From: Metallyticus violacea
Lineage: Eukaryota > Arthropoda > Insecta > Mantodea > Metallyticidae
Direction: 5' to 3'
NCBI GenBank assembly: GCA_030762175.1
Contig: CM060830.1
Span: forward strand, 44,690,501-44,754,500
Length of the DNA: 64,000 bases
The stretch's first letter is position 1. Each line of letters starts with the position of its first letter. Below, piece after piece: positions 11,700-23,839 of the stretch. The notes below the pieces were generated by a model, which was given only the letters and a program-made list of their open reading frames with translations, was not told the DNA's origin and did no database searches. The position numbers and the translations under genes were made by a program.

Positions 11700-12775
11700 G
11701 CTGTTCACAGCTTGCACTGCCTTTTCGACTTGGGTGTGCAATGAGGGGTCCAAGTTCCACCCAGTTACGAATAGACGCAAAAATTCCTACGGATCGCGAT
11801 TAAACGTCGCTATACACTGGATCGAAACATTCTTTGAGTGCGGTTTTGGTCCACAGTCAACAATTGCGGCATCGATCAAGAACAGCTTTTTCATATGCAA
11901 ATTCTTGTGCATTCTTTCAATTTAGATGCCTGCACTCTCACTTCTCTCACTCGAAGGTTTTCCATTATGTTAGCATAAATTTTTCTTTAACGATATTCTT
12001 CATTTGGGAGATCGCATCACGCTTCAACTTCGGTGCATGTACGGCCATGCATAAATTAACTTATTCAAAAGTGTTCATAGCTGGCGCAGAGTCTATACGT
12101 ACTTCTGCCAACCTGTGTTTTTACCTTCGCGGCCGTACACTTCAAATAAACATTTTTCGTCAGTGCACGAAACAAATTTTTAATTTTTCCATTTTTATTT
12201 CCGGTTTGACTTTGTCATAGACCTATAGACTGTTCCTTGCCAACAATAAAGCTATTTGACGAATTTTCTCATAAGTTACCAAAATAGAATGTTAAGAAGT
12301 ACAGTTTAACCAGAGCGAAAGATGTGTTGACAAATACAACAATAAAGAAAGGTAGGAAACGATGTGGTTTCGAATAAGGTATATAGAAAAAACATTTTGA
12401 AGGAACAAGTTTGTACCATTTATCGTAAAGAAGAGGATAGAATTCATAATTTATTTTAATATTATCAGTAATCAGATTATTGTGTGATGCCTTAAGAGGT
12501 TGCGCATAATAAAATATTTAAAAGATAATTTGCAAATGAACCTCTTAGAGGCCTTAGGGAGAGAATTTTTTATTATTAACCTTCGTTTATTTATTTATTT
12601 ACATATTCTGATAGAGCTAAGGTCATTCGGTCTTCTGTTCCACTCTGCCAATAATTACATGAAGGTATAGCGAGAGTATTACAATCACAACATTGACAGT
12701 AAAGTTGACAATACTCGTACACATAAAAACCAATGTAACACATGTTGTATATAAATAAATGTATGATTGATTGAT
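11700..12775. other. Unassigned AT-rich DNA
   Basis: A 128-codon open frame (11834-12220) shows no recognisable motif and has no promoter or conserved neighbours; I do not call it a gene. Nothing else is visible. Confidence 0.5.
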
Positions 12776-13002
12776 TTGAGTTATTTACGAACGCTCTTTA
12801 ACAGCTCAGGTCATCAGCGTCCCATTCAATTCCGGGCGTGAAACGGCCGATAAATTTTGCTCAGAGGCCTCTTCTTTCAGGCTTGAGGTTCTTTATCGTG
12901 CCGTAAATGTACGACACGGGACCCACGACTTTACTTCTCTTCCGAAGGAAGCCATACTTTTAGGATACAAGTATGGTTATTAACTACACCACCAGAACCG
13001 AC
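12776..13002 (-). mobile_element. tRNA-derived SINE (family 1), internally deleted
   Basis: The 3' tail and body are present from 12778 (ACGCTCTTTAACAGCTCAGG); after the CCGAAGGAAGCCATACTT block the B-box region is missing and the copy ends in the A-box end of the head (TACACCACCAGAACCGAC). Confidence 0.8.
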
Positions 13003-13311
13003 AAAAATAATAATAAATGTATGTTAATACATAAATATTGATAATGAAAAATGAAAAATATTAACTTAAGAAGAAAAAGTAAGAAAATAAAAGAATATCA
13101 ATATACAACAAGCACCAGCAATGACAATTTATACATATATATGTAAATCTTGAAAGTGGAAATGAAGATACAAGCAAAACATAAAATTAAAAACCCTGAC
13201 AATACTATGAAAGAGATAGGAACATTTATGATAGTAATAAAAATAATGGAATGAATAATTCTACGTCAGAGTAAAACAAATAAATACACGCATTGTAACA
13301 AAAGGAATCTG

Positions 13312-13590
13312 AATCTAGGATAATCGATTATTTCTAATAATATTAAACACTTTCTTATGAAATGTTCCTAAAGTTCGGCAGTCTCTGACATCCCGTGGCA
13401 ATGAATTCCAGAGAGGGGCAGGGTTACGGTGATTGATGATGAGTAAAGTGATGTTCTGTGCAGAGTAATAATTAAGTGCTGGGATTCAGAACGTGTGTTA
13501 AGATTTTGAAAACGAGACGATAGATAAGGGGTATGGATAATTTTGAGATTGTATTGACGGTAGACAAGAAATGGATCTGGACAATAAAGG
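13312..13590 (-). pseudogene. LINE ORF2 C-terminal fragment
   Basis: On the minus strand one frame reads SRFQNLNTRSESQ, TLHRTSLYSSSITVTLPLWNSLPRDVRD and TLGTFHKKVFNII before a stop. The LWNSLPxxVRxxxTLxxFKxxL pattern is the typical end of many non-LTR retrotransposon ORF2 proteins. Only the C-terminus remains. Confidence 0.6.
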
Positions 13591-13599
13591 AGACTCTAG

Positions 13600-15125
13600 A
13601 AATTAAGGAAATGCACAGGAGGGACAAAACCTTTACTTACATATATAAGCTAATTAATACCTTTGTGTTTGCAAAAGCGCTGAGAAATTTTAATTACCAA
13701 TAATTACGGAATGGTAAATGTATTGACAGTATAACCTGTAAAATAAAATCAGTAAACAAAACCCTTAATAAACCATAATGCATGTCGTAATTACATTGTG
13801 ATTTGGATAAACCAATATTTATAATTTTCAATACATGTGATGTGTTGAGCCTCGGGCATGAGATGCATTAGACCATATTGTATAAAACCTCGAGCTTTCC
13901 AAAATAGTTGTCAGAATTTACCTCTCGCAAATATTGCAGGTAGTACAATACATATATTTATATATGCTCATGTTTGTTACTACAGCTTCGTCTGTATGGT
14001 GTGACATCTTACTAATTTACGTAATGTATAACCTTGAAAGTAACGAAGTATTTGTATTTACATCAATAACTCGGGAACCGTTTCCACTAGTAGTAGTATT
14101 TATTTTATATATATTGCGAATATGATTCTTAAAAACGTTTTAATAGCTAGTATTAGAGTATATATTAAATATAATGTCTATTAGTGAAGGGTAAATGCGT
14201 TTAAATCCAAATACAACTTTCCTCGGTTCAAAATATAATATTTGCCCGAATTAAGCTTTCCAAAGTTTAATGATTTCCATCATGAATGTTTATTTGTTTT
14301 CCTTATGGCAAGTGAGGGCAAGACGAATATCAGTTCAATTTTTGGTTGCGAAAAGTCAGATGTGCTGAAAGGCACTAAATAACGCTGCACCTGGTGAAAC
14401 CTTTCACAATCAAAGAAGGCAGTACAAAGCAAATACAATGTGCTAATCATGTGCCCCTTATCTTTAAAGCGCAGAAGTCCTGGAAGTTATAAGTTATTTT
14501 ATATAGATCACACTAAAAATAGTTCTTTTAACACAAGTCACATAGACTAGAAAATGCAATGTGTAATACACAATGCTGAATTTTAAAGCACTCCAATGTT
14601 ACCAACTTTGCTTTAATATGCAATGAGATGATTGTTAATATATTTCATAGGGTACAAATTATACATATTTATAATGAATTTCATATTTTTACATTTTTAC
14701 ATTCCTCACAGCAGTTTCGAAATCATGCTTCATTGCAATTAGTGATATTACATACCTTAGTTTCTAAGATTTATTTGCATAAGCATTTATGTTGCCAAAC
14801 CTGGAACCATGTCAGACTGAAAGAAAATAGCAGCTGAAGCCATCGTTGTGCATGTTTATTTGTGCCATAAAATTGCATTTTCAAACAATTAAAAAAGAAA
14901 TTAACTTGTAATTTTACCCTGCCAAAATACGTTTAAAGCTATTAATAACCCCCACTGCGTTATTGATAAAAGTATCCAGGGATTTACAAATATGTCATGT
15001 TTCCTCCAAGCCCCTTCTAATGAGAAACAAGCGAATGACGTTCGGAATGACTTTATTTATAAACATGAAGGGCTGTATAAGAAAAGTGTTTAATACACTG
15101 TATAAATTTCGAATTTTAAGCTTCT
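13600..15125. other. Unassigned AT-rich DNA
   Basis: Strongly AT-rich, with short open frames lacking any recognisable domain. No RNA gene, repeat relationship or promoter stands out. Confidence 0.6.
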
Positions 15126-15130
15126 TTAGG

Positions 15131-15318
15131 ACCGCTAAGGGTGGGCAAGGTCGTTAAGGCGCACACTCGTGCGCAGCAAGTCTGGGGTTCGTTTCCCACC
15201 AGGACCGTCCTCCCTGACTGAGATTTTCTCCAGGTTTTCCTCAGTCCTCATGAATGGCAAGTGCCGGGAAGATTCCCTAAACTTAGACCTGGAACGCTTC
15301 CTTCCTTAAAAAAAAATT
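15131..15318 (+). mobile_element. tRNA-derived SINE (family 2)
   Basis: The head GTGGGCAAGGTCGTTAAGGCG resembles an A box and GGGTTCGTTTCCC a B box; the body reads GACTGAGATTTTCTCCAGG ... CTGGAACGCTTCCTTCCTT and ends in a poly-A run. A second copy in opposite orientation lies at 50826-51018, which defines the family. No obvious target duplication. Confidence 0.75.
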
Positions 15319-15353
15319 CTGTCTCAGTTTATCGTTTCAATCTCATGTATCAT

Positions 15354-15415
15354 CAGTGTATTATATATTATATATAATATAATATATAATAGTATATATA
15401 TTATATATTATTATT
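15354..15415. repeat. AT-only self-complementary tract
   Basis: About 60 bp of TATA/ATAT words that fold back on themselves (TATATTATATATTATATATAA type). Likely a decayed TA microsatellite. Confidence 0.8.
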
Positions 15416-15845
15416 TTCAATATTGTTAATCATATACTTTTGTTATATATTTCTGCTTCGTATTACTTTTCTTCAGTATTAACTTTAATGTTGTTTTAGC
15501 ATTCAGTGTTTAAATAAGATGATAAAGAAACATTCCCAAATTTAATATGGTGTATGCGATACAGGAAAATATTTTTGTAATACTACAATAGTCTTTATAC
15601 AACGAAAGAAGTTTTAAAGTCCCAATGCAAAATCCAGCCAGTCGGCGGTTAAAACCCGCGTTGCATAGATTTGCGGCGCCTCACTATTAGTTAGGTACAA
15701 CTTATTAAACTACAGAATTTGGAACTCATTCGCTTTTTACAGAACCTTCACGTAGAAACTATACGCATGCGCGGTGTTTTGAATCCCCACTCTTTGCCCT
15801 ACAAGTTTCCCATCCTGTTCTTAAAGTCGCTTCGAAGCAGTGCAG

Positions 15846-16790
15846 TAGTTGAGCTTAGACAAGATGGGACAGCTGACTCTAAAGCAGCGCATTTTCGTGT
15901 GTAAAAGTTGCCACAGATACCAGTCAGTTCGTTGTGTTCGTGCAGGATTTCATTTGTACTTATCTGATCAATTGTCTCCTTCCAGAAAAGCAATTCATGA
16001 TATTGCTGATAAATTTAATTCTATTGGATCAGTGACCAACAAAAAACACACGCCTATACCTACAGTTTACAGAGGATAAACTAGACGATATTGCAAACCT
16101 TGAACGTTCGCCAACAAAATCACTCCCGAAATTAGCAACCGTATAACTGGACAGGAGTCTATTGTTTAAAACAAGGCGACCCACTAACAAGAATGCTATT
16201 GTGAGTGTTTTTGTTTTTTTAATCTGTGAATGAATGTTTAATGAACCCAATGCTTCTGTTATTTTCAGACGAGGCCTGGTTTCACCTGCAAGGCTCTGTG
16301 AACAATCAAAACATGTAGTACAGGTGTACCGAAAATCCACACAGTGTATGGAAACCTCTGATATGATAGAAAAATTGGAGTTTGGCGTTCAGTTAGCGCA
16401 AGGAGTATTATGGGTCCGATTTTTTGCCAGAAGACAATCGGTGCAGAAAGATACAGGAGGGGCATTTGAACCCCACATTTTTCCAGCAGCTTGCAGAAGA
16501 AGAAAAAATATATACGGGTGGTTTCAACTGCTCGTACAGCTGGAGTCCATAAACAAATTAAGGAAGTGTTTGAATTTAGAGTGATTAGGACCTCTGGCTC
16601 ATCAGATTTAACAGTATGCGATTTTTACCTGTGGGGTTGCCTGAAGGACAGAGTTATAAAACAACCCCTTACTCATTGGACGAACTAAATGAAAATATGA
16701 CAAATGAAATCAGAAACATTACAGAGGCCGAACTTAAACGTGTCGATCAGAATGTGTTTTCCTGATACAATGTCTGATTAGCGAAGAAGG
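15846..16790 (+). pseudogene. IS630/mariner-type transposase pseudogene
   Basis: Pieces of one insect transposase family follow in order: MGQLTLKQRIFVCKS and PSRKAIHDIADKFNSIGSV (N-terminal helix-turn-helix), DEAWFHLQGSVNNQN (first catalytic Asp block), a degenerate PxxxRKIGVW/RRIMGPIFFQK stretch, GWFQLLVQ, and SSDLTVCDFYLWGCLKDRV (block behind the second Asp). Frameshifts and stops separate them. Sequence downstream to about 16900 (AAGCGAAGTTAAGGTACG, CAGCTGCCGAGA) is shared with the copy at 53190-54150. Confidence 0.75.
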
Positions 16791-16949
16791 TTATTTCCAG
16801 CATCTTCTAAGAGGTAAGATTTTAAACAGAATTTTAGAAGCGAAGTTAAGGTACGTTCTCGGACGGCCGCGACTCACCCAGCTGCCGAGAATGAAAACAC
16901 TGCGTGTGCGGGATAGTTTTCACATGAAAGCCCTATAGTATTTGCTGGA

Positions 16950-17909
16950 AATGTTGTATATTTTCCCTGACACACAATCCATGTATTCTTACTCTATTTT
17001 TCTATGATCCCCAAAAGTAAAAATCACAAACGAAGAGGCCCTAAACTAAGGCCAACAATTCCTGGACTAAAATACGGTGTAATCCCTCCATGAATTGATG
17101 AGCAGTCTTGGATTTTTCCGGTCAATCACAGAATTTGTTTAATTAAACGTCTGTATTAATGTTAAATATTATTTTCCTTGCTGCAAATCAGCTGTCCGGA
17201 AATTTGCGCCTAAATGGTTGTCTGTACTTGGTATATGCTTTCAAGATGGATATACGACGACGCAATGAATAGCTCAGCATTGCACAACACTATTAAGTGA
17301 TTTAATGAAAATCTCATTCTCGACTGCACAACAAAACTTTCGACTCTGTCGAAATCCCACTTACAACTGAATGGAGCTGAGTGTGCCGCGTATAGGGGAA
17401 TCCCAGTGAATGGCAGGGGTAGATCCATTGGTCGGCCGATCTAAGTTGCAGGACTTTTAAACTGTTCTTACTGTATAATTACTTTTAATGTATGTTACAT
17501 TACTGCAAATGCAAGTTTAGCTCCGCACTGCGCTGCCACATCTGCACCCCTATGCTCTTATCCAATTCACTGCAGCAGCAATATACCTTACTCAGTAAAT
17601 CTCTAGGCAAGGGGCGCAAAACCCCTGTTATGTAGAAGAGATAGGGCCGGCATTGACTAACCGCAATTAAAAGAACTGGAGGAACACTGATACTTTTGTT
17701 TACGTCAGGTTTATCTCTAAATCTGGAAGACCATGTGAGAATGTTCATCCCCGGCTTATTATTAAATTGGTAAGAAAATGTTTCTCTCAGGTAAGAACAT
17801 GTCAGTTGGACATATAATCCATTCTCCAAGGAGCTTTAAGGACCTTCTATTCTTGAACGCAGAGATTCTACCTCGTGGACCATATGTGTCTCTGTAGAAG
17901 GAAGTTCCT
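16950..17909. other. Unassigned DNA
   Basis: Contains a 109-codon open frame on the minus strand (17500-17829) without a recognisable motif. No other feature seen. Confidence 0.5.
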
Positions 17910-17919
17910 ACTAGGTCGG

Positions 17920-18215
17920 AGGGTCGATCCTGGCGTAATGGTAACTATATTTGCCTTCTAAACCTAAGATCGCAGGTTCAAACCCGGTCAGGATCGATGG
18001 ATTTTTTCGGGCGTAAAAATCCTAAGTATGGCTTCCTTCGGAAGGGAAGTAAAGCCGTGGGTCCCGTGTCGTACATTTACGGCACGATAAAGAACCTCAA
18101 GCCTGAAAAAAGAGGCCTCTGAGCAAAATTTGTCGGCCGTTTCACGTCCTGAATAGAATGGTACGCTGATGATCTGACATATTAAAGAGCGTCGGTAAAT
18201 AAACAAATCAACCAA
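17920..18215 (+). mobile_element. tRNA-derived SINE (family 1) with target duplication
   Basis: Complete copy: head with A box (GGCGTAATGGTAACT) and B box (AGGTTCAAACCC), body, and AT-rich tail (GTAAATAAACAAATCAACC). It is flanked by a 10-bp direct repeat ACTAGGTCGG (17910-17919 and 18216-18225), the signature of LINE-driven retroposition. The best delimited copy of the family in this window. Confidence 0.92.
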
Positions 18216-18225
18216 ACTAGGTCGG

Positions 18226-19930
18226 GGGGGGGGGTTTAATCATTGAAATGTGACATATCAATTGCGTTTATGGGTAGCATTGTTTACTTGCAGAGGTTAA
18301 ATCATACTTTGTGTTGCTGTGAACAAAAGTGAAAAGATTTTGGATATAGTTTTTAACTCAGCAAACAGTTATTGAAACCAAAACATTGTTCCAACAAGTA
18401 CTTACTTTGTTTTCTGGCACTGTTTTCAGAACAAACAGCATTTTTGGTGCCACTGTCAATCCCCATGAAAAGGAATAGCTTTCTGCTTTCTGAAAAAGTG
18501 GTCTATGCAAAGTTGATGGGCTATTTCCGTAGCAGGAACCAATGCCGAAATAAGCCATCATGGCAGCGCAGGGTTGAACAATAGACACTATACATACCCC
18601 TCCCCAGAGTATGTGCATGTTTGAGACAGAATCGATAGATCGATCGCACGTGTCTCCCAGTAGCAGTACGGGCTATTGTGGCTAAGACCAATAAGACTGC
18701 GTTTGTCGCTAAATTCAAGGGACCCGTTGTTTCCATGTGTAATGATATGTATAAAAGTATCTTCTAGAGTGATTTATAGAGAGGTTTCATGTGGTTATTA
18801 TTCCAGAAATACTATTTAATGCTACTATTTCCTCTATAAATACCAATAATAAAGGTAAATGCATATTTAATTATTAAGTGTAATTAACAAACCCATTATA
18901 ACCACAATATATATATATATATATATATACATACTAGACGGCTTGGTTAATTCGCGAAATGGAATTCTGAGTGCGCATGTCATAAAATTAGGTTTAATGC
19001 CTGTCTGTATTCGCCTTCAGATGACTCTGTATGTATAAATAAAGTAATGAGATAATTCGATACTTTTTTAATTGTATTAAATACTCATCACGTATGTGTA
19101 CGCCATGGAAAACCTAATAATAATTATCATTGTCGAACGTAAGCTTGTCGGTGATGTTTGGTGATTATGTTAATTTCCCCCATTCCTGTGGATTAAAGGC
19201 TGCTTGTAATTGGTTGCACAGGTTACGGCTATAATGTAAAATTGAACCTTAAAACCAATTCTTCTGAGTAAATCTGCCCAAATTACCCTAGAAGTCTCAA
19301 GATCGTGTTTTTTTCCCCTACTGGAAAATCTTAAAACATTTAAAAGTAATCAGCAAACAATGGTTAGCACTGATACTAAAACTCTAATACCAAATTTTGT
19401 TAACCGTCGTTATTAAAATTTGTTTACATTTATTCTCTCTGTTAGTATACGCGGCTTTGAAGCAATTTATTACCAAAAAACAAGGGCTGACCAAGAATAG
19501 CAGAGACTGGTTTTTTCCCATAGCTTCCACGATAGTTACCTGTCGAAATCATGAATGGGGTTGTATGTATAATGTCCATAGACGGCAACACTATCATACC
19601 GACCGGTTCGCAGTACGGAGCGATACAATTCTGATTTAGCTTCAAGCATACAGCCTTCCAAACTCATGAAAAGTAGCAGATGAAGATGCTCAACCTCTGC
19701 AGCAGTGTTTTGGTGGTTCAGAGAAGGATGATTTTCCGTCGTTAAATAAGGTGTACTGTGACAGAAGTCAACTTCAATACACCTGCAAGGATCGGTAGAT
19801 AACTTTACGTAAACGGTAGTGTCTTTACAATTATGCATGATCACCTCCATATGACCCTATTTGTGCCTGTTGGGTGCCACGTCTGTTGACTCCTGAACAA
19901 AAGGCTGTGCGATACCTTGAGATACTGCGC
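18226..19930. other. Unassigned DNA
   Basis: A (TA)n run at 18908-18929 and small open frames without recognisable domains; nothing else supported. Confidence 0.5.
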
Positions 19931-19939
19931 CTCTTTGTT

Positions 19940-20330
19940 GATGGAGAAGGTGATTTTCTAGAATCAATTATACCGGTCATGAGTCATGGTTACGTCATTG
20001 TGTTCCAAAGGTAAACAAGCCAGCACAGAGTGGAAATCGCCTGGTCTCCAAGGCGAAAGCTGTTCCATCTGCAAGAAAGTTGATTGAAGACGTTTATTGA
20101 CAGTTCTCCCTTGCACTATTGTTACAGGAGCTTACTACACATCAGTAATGGCAACACTGAGAAAGCACATTGCAAAGAAACAAGCATAATTTCATCAGGA
20201 TGGGCGGAGACTTCATCATGACAATGCACGACCTCACGTTGCGAATTAAGTCATGCAATTTGCAATTTTTGACTAAATTTAACATTACCTGTGCACAATC
20301 TCTTGTTCTCTGTGACTTTTTTTTTTTTTT
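19940..20330 (+). pseudogene. Mariner transposase C-terminal remnant
   Basis: In shifting frames the plus strand reads LLHISNGNTEK/VMATLRKHIAKK, then LHHDNARPHVAN, the block carrying the second catalytic Asp of mariner transposases (HDNARPH), followed by CNLQFLTKF and a decayed SPDLAPxDFFLF block ending in a poly-T run. Several frameshifts are present; the N-terminal half is missing or unrecognisable. Confidence 0.65.
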
Positions 20331-20419
20331 TTCTAAAGGCAAAGCTCCGGAATATTCGTGCTCAAGAATTATGAGGCAATGCTCGAGGATCAGACAAAGA
20401 ATGTCCTGCATCATGTTCG

Positions 20420-21225
20420 GGGACTGATAGAAGAAACGCCGTAAGAAGCGAATTAAGTAGGAGGAGACAAGTTTGGAAAGAATTATGTAAACAGTGAAAT
20501 AGAGTAATAAACAAAAGCGAAAAAAAAAAACAGCGTCGTTCTTTCCTTACAGTCTACGTGCATTAAACGCTCAGTTGTTTTTGTAATATTGATCTGTTCA
20601 AATGGAAACAATAACAACAGTTCAAATTTCCAGTAAACGATAAAAATACAAAAGATTTCATAACAGTTCTCTAAAATGTTATAAGGTATGGGTGCCATTT
20701 CACATTTCAAAATAGGGGTGGCTGGGGGTGAAACCCAAATTTTAATTAACATTGGTTTTATAATTCCTTCTCAGTATTTAAATTGACGTGGTTTTTCTTT
20801 TAAATTAAATATGTTACATAGGTAGGTATTCAGAATGGAAAAGTCAATACGGAGCCATATCACTTCCATGGCCTGAAAATAAATATTTGGAAAACCAACA
20901 GTTTATAGTGAAAAAAAGGAAGTTACGACAAAAAATGAAACCTGGAAAAATTACATTTACTTTGTATAAATGCAAAAAAAAAAAAAAAAAAAAGAAAAAA
21001 AAATTCTAGCATGTCTCAGGGAATCAACATGTTAATTAAGAAAACTGGAATGTTCATCAAATATTAGACATTTTCATATTAAAATTGTTGATGATTTATG
21101 TTCAAAAATAAATAACTGTTGCATTTATTCCCTTTAGTGTGATAATTTGGCCTTCTCTGTGCATTAACACTATGAATCTAGATTTGATGGGATTGAGTTG
21201 CATTGTTATGGATGATACTTCAACC
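20420..21225. other. Unassigned AT-rich DNA
   Basis: Includes an A-rich run at 20977-21003. No coding or RNA feature recognised. Confidence 0.6.
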
Positions 21226-21229
21226 TAGT

Positions 21230-21425
21230 TCAAGGGCTGGCCATTTGTGCCTATGTCCTCAGTGGAACCACCACTGGCAAGAAGGGATGAGGTGAGGGAG
21301 AGCTGGTGGTGAGGAACGAACCTATTAGATATGGTCCCTAACATTGTTTCCGGATAGAACACCCGCCTGTGGTGCCTCGGTAGTAAAAACGGGCGTTAAA
21401 CACTACTACTAAAAAAAAAAAAAAA
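21230..21425 (+). mobile_element. Retroposon-like repeat ending in poly-A
   Basis: The 3' part (CCGCCTGTGGTGCCTC ... AACACTACTACT followed by an A run) is also present in inverted orientation at 50728-50790, where it ends in a T run. Two copies with the same end and an A tail suggest a retroposed family; the 5' limit is a guess. Confidence 0.5.
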
Positions 21426-22198
21426 GAAGATAGAACACCCTGAAGGCCTGACGGGGGAGTTCGAACCCCTCATAAGCAACACTTTCACAGCAGATGCCGA
21501 GGCAGAACCCCTTCCAAAGCCCCGTCACCCCTCCACGCCTGGCACTTTCTACTCTATAACAGAACCAACAGAATAAAATATGAAATGGGAGAGCGGAAAA
21601 TTCGTAGAAATCAAAGATTAGTCACCTAGGCGACCAGGAGAAACCACGGAAAAATTCAAGGTCAGTTACCGCCTGAGATACCCGCTCAGTAATGTTCGAA
21701 TAGTGTAGAGACAAGTACTTAAAATATTTTAAAATTCTATCTGAAATTTACAAATTAAGAACTATAATATTTCCGAAGAAAAAAAAACGCTATAAGCTGC
21801 TGAATTATAGATGTACTGTGTTTAAATCACAAAGTAAACTTTCAACTTTATACCAGTGTCTTACGTGATTAATTAATGCTTTGTTGATATTTAAAGCGAG
21901 TATGTGCTTTATCTCACTAACCGACATTGCAAGTTAACAACGTCTAATTAGAAACATGTTATAGCGAAAATAAACATTATTCAGTGAACTTAAACGTGTC
22001 GATATAATTTGTAGTCCTTGAACATGCCTATTTTATAATACAGATGTTGATACATGCGAATCTCTATGAAAGTAGGAAAAATATCGATGCTGTTGTGCAG
22101 AATTTGTAATATATTACTCCATTCATAAACCGTTATTTTCTTCTCGTGAGAGCAAAATGACTTTTTTCGCGCTTCTAAATAAATTCTTTAGAAATAGA
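21426..22198. other. Unassigned DNA
   Basis: No feature recognised. Confidence 0.5.
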
Positions 22199-22441
22199 GT
22201 CGGTCCTGGTGGTCTAGTGGTAGCCATACTTGCCTCGTAGATCCAAGATCACGGCCAGGGGCATAAAAATTCTAAGTATGGTTTCCTTCAGAAAGGAAGA
22301 AGTTGTGTGGTTCCCATTCCTAGATTTACGGCATCTGAGCAAAATTTATTGGCCGTTTCATGCCCTGAATTAAATGGGACGCTGATGACCTGAGATGCTA
22401 AAGCGCTCCGTAAATAAACCAACAACAACAACAACAACAAC

Positions 22442-22501
<60 letters not shown>

Positions 22502-22502
22502 T
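22199..22502 (+). mobile_element. tRNA-derived SINE (family 1) with (AAC)n(AAT)n tail
   Basis: Head (CGGTCCTGGTGGTCTAGTGG) and body with several internal deletions, including the B-box region, end at about 22425 in GTAAATAAACCAACAAC. The tail runs straight into (AAC)n and then about 60 bp of (AAT)n, so here the microsatellite grew from the SINE tail. Confidence 0.85.
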
Positions 22503-23255
22503 TATCGAAACAGTAAATATCTCTCAAAATATACGACATATATTGCAATAGTAATTGTGATTGAATGTTTTGGTGGGGTTATTTCCATAATGAGATCTGA
22601 GTAGGAAGTGGCAACATTTTTAACTGGTTTGTTTTTTATTGTACATATTAATATACCTATGTATACACACTGCAAATAATTGTGACGTAATAGTTCGGAA
22701 AAACACTTCGTTTTGGTGAATGAAAGCTAACTTGTTGCATTATAGTTCAGTGAGAGGAAAGTTTGCTCATGTAGGAAGTCAACAAAGTGTTACTGGGATG
22801 AAACACGCAGGATCGGTGTGTAACGGACAACACTCTCTAGTTTGAGTGTGCAAGAAGCCCCAAAAGTTGAGAGCCACTTGTTCTAATTTGGTGCGGCAAG
22901 CACACGACAGGGCTGTCCGCAACCTTTCTCTAAATTACGTGCAAATTCTTGCCTTTTTGTTTTTATCGTAAATCTCTTAAGGCAAGCCTTATTGAAATGA
23001 CAATGTACGTTAATTATCATTGTGAATTAAATATAACGAATATTGAAGATATGTGCGATAATATATAAATAAAGAAATGCGTTTTTTTACATTAACGATA
23101 AAATGAAAGTGAGAGAAAATAATTTCTGATATAGCCAATAAACGATGATAAGAAATGTAAGAACCTTAACTACTGTAAAACGAGCATACCGGGTTATGTT
23201 AAGACACCTACACCGCTTAGCATGTTGTGCGGGACGGCAAGCGGGTTATTTTTCG
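22503..23255. other. Unassigned AT-rich DNA
   Basis: No coding, RNA or repeat feature recognised. Confidence 0.5.
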
Positions 23256-23261
23256 AGAAGG

Positions 23262-23830
23262 ACTCCATGATGGTTTGGGCGCTCTGGGGCGTCAAAGTAT
23301 GATGACACTTCGGATATGTTGACGGACGTGCATTCTACAATTTGTCAAGAAACCCCTACCAACCAAACAAGAACATCACATCGAGCATTTAATTACAAAA
23401 GGGGTTCGAAGTGTCGACTTCCAACGTGATTACAGAGCGTGCATCGGCAATGCAGAGAGTCAAAGATTTGTGGTTGAGCGCGAAGTATTACACGTGTGTG
23501 ATAAGGTCTTCGTTGATGCTACAACAGTCTAGAGACGGCATCGTGAACTTGCACAACATGCATGTGTAGACGGAAGAATCTAAAAGAACAAATAGCTCAC
23601 AGTAATTCATGCAATATTTCGCATGCAATCATAACTCTTTGACCGTGTGAGCCAATCTCAGCACTGCCGATGTACGTTCTGTAATCACGTTGGAAATCAA
23701 TTCGAACCTCTTTTCTTCTTATTGGGTTGATGGAAGTTTCTTGACGAAATGTGGAACGCCCCTCCGTGTCAGAAGCGTTGTCATACTTTGAAACCCTACA
23801 GCGCCCGAAACCATGCATTTCCAAACATAG
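23262..23830. repeat. Imperfect inverted repeat (about 240-bp arms)
   Basis: The plus strand at 23262-23515 (GGTTTGGGCGCTCTGGGG, CAAAGTATGATGACACTTC, TCCAACGTGATTACAG) recurs on the minus strand at 23830-23600 with similar wording (GGTTTCGGGCGCTGTAGG, CAAAGTATGACAACGCTTC, TCCAACGTGATTACAG). A third, plus-strand copy sits at 57150-57365. In one frame all three encode a related peptide (xxITERxSAxxxxxxTVKxL), so the repeat may derive from a transposon coding region. Confidence 0.7.
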
Positions 23831-23839
23831 CCATCCCTT

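Noticed and set aside
11461..11803. Open frames with Lys or Phe runs
   Set aside because: Produced by the (CTT)n microsatellite; no other conserved content.
11834..12220. 128-aa open frame as a host gene
   Set aside because: No motif, promoter, splice context or codon pattern supports it; likely chance.
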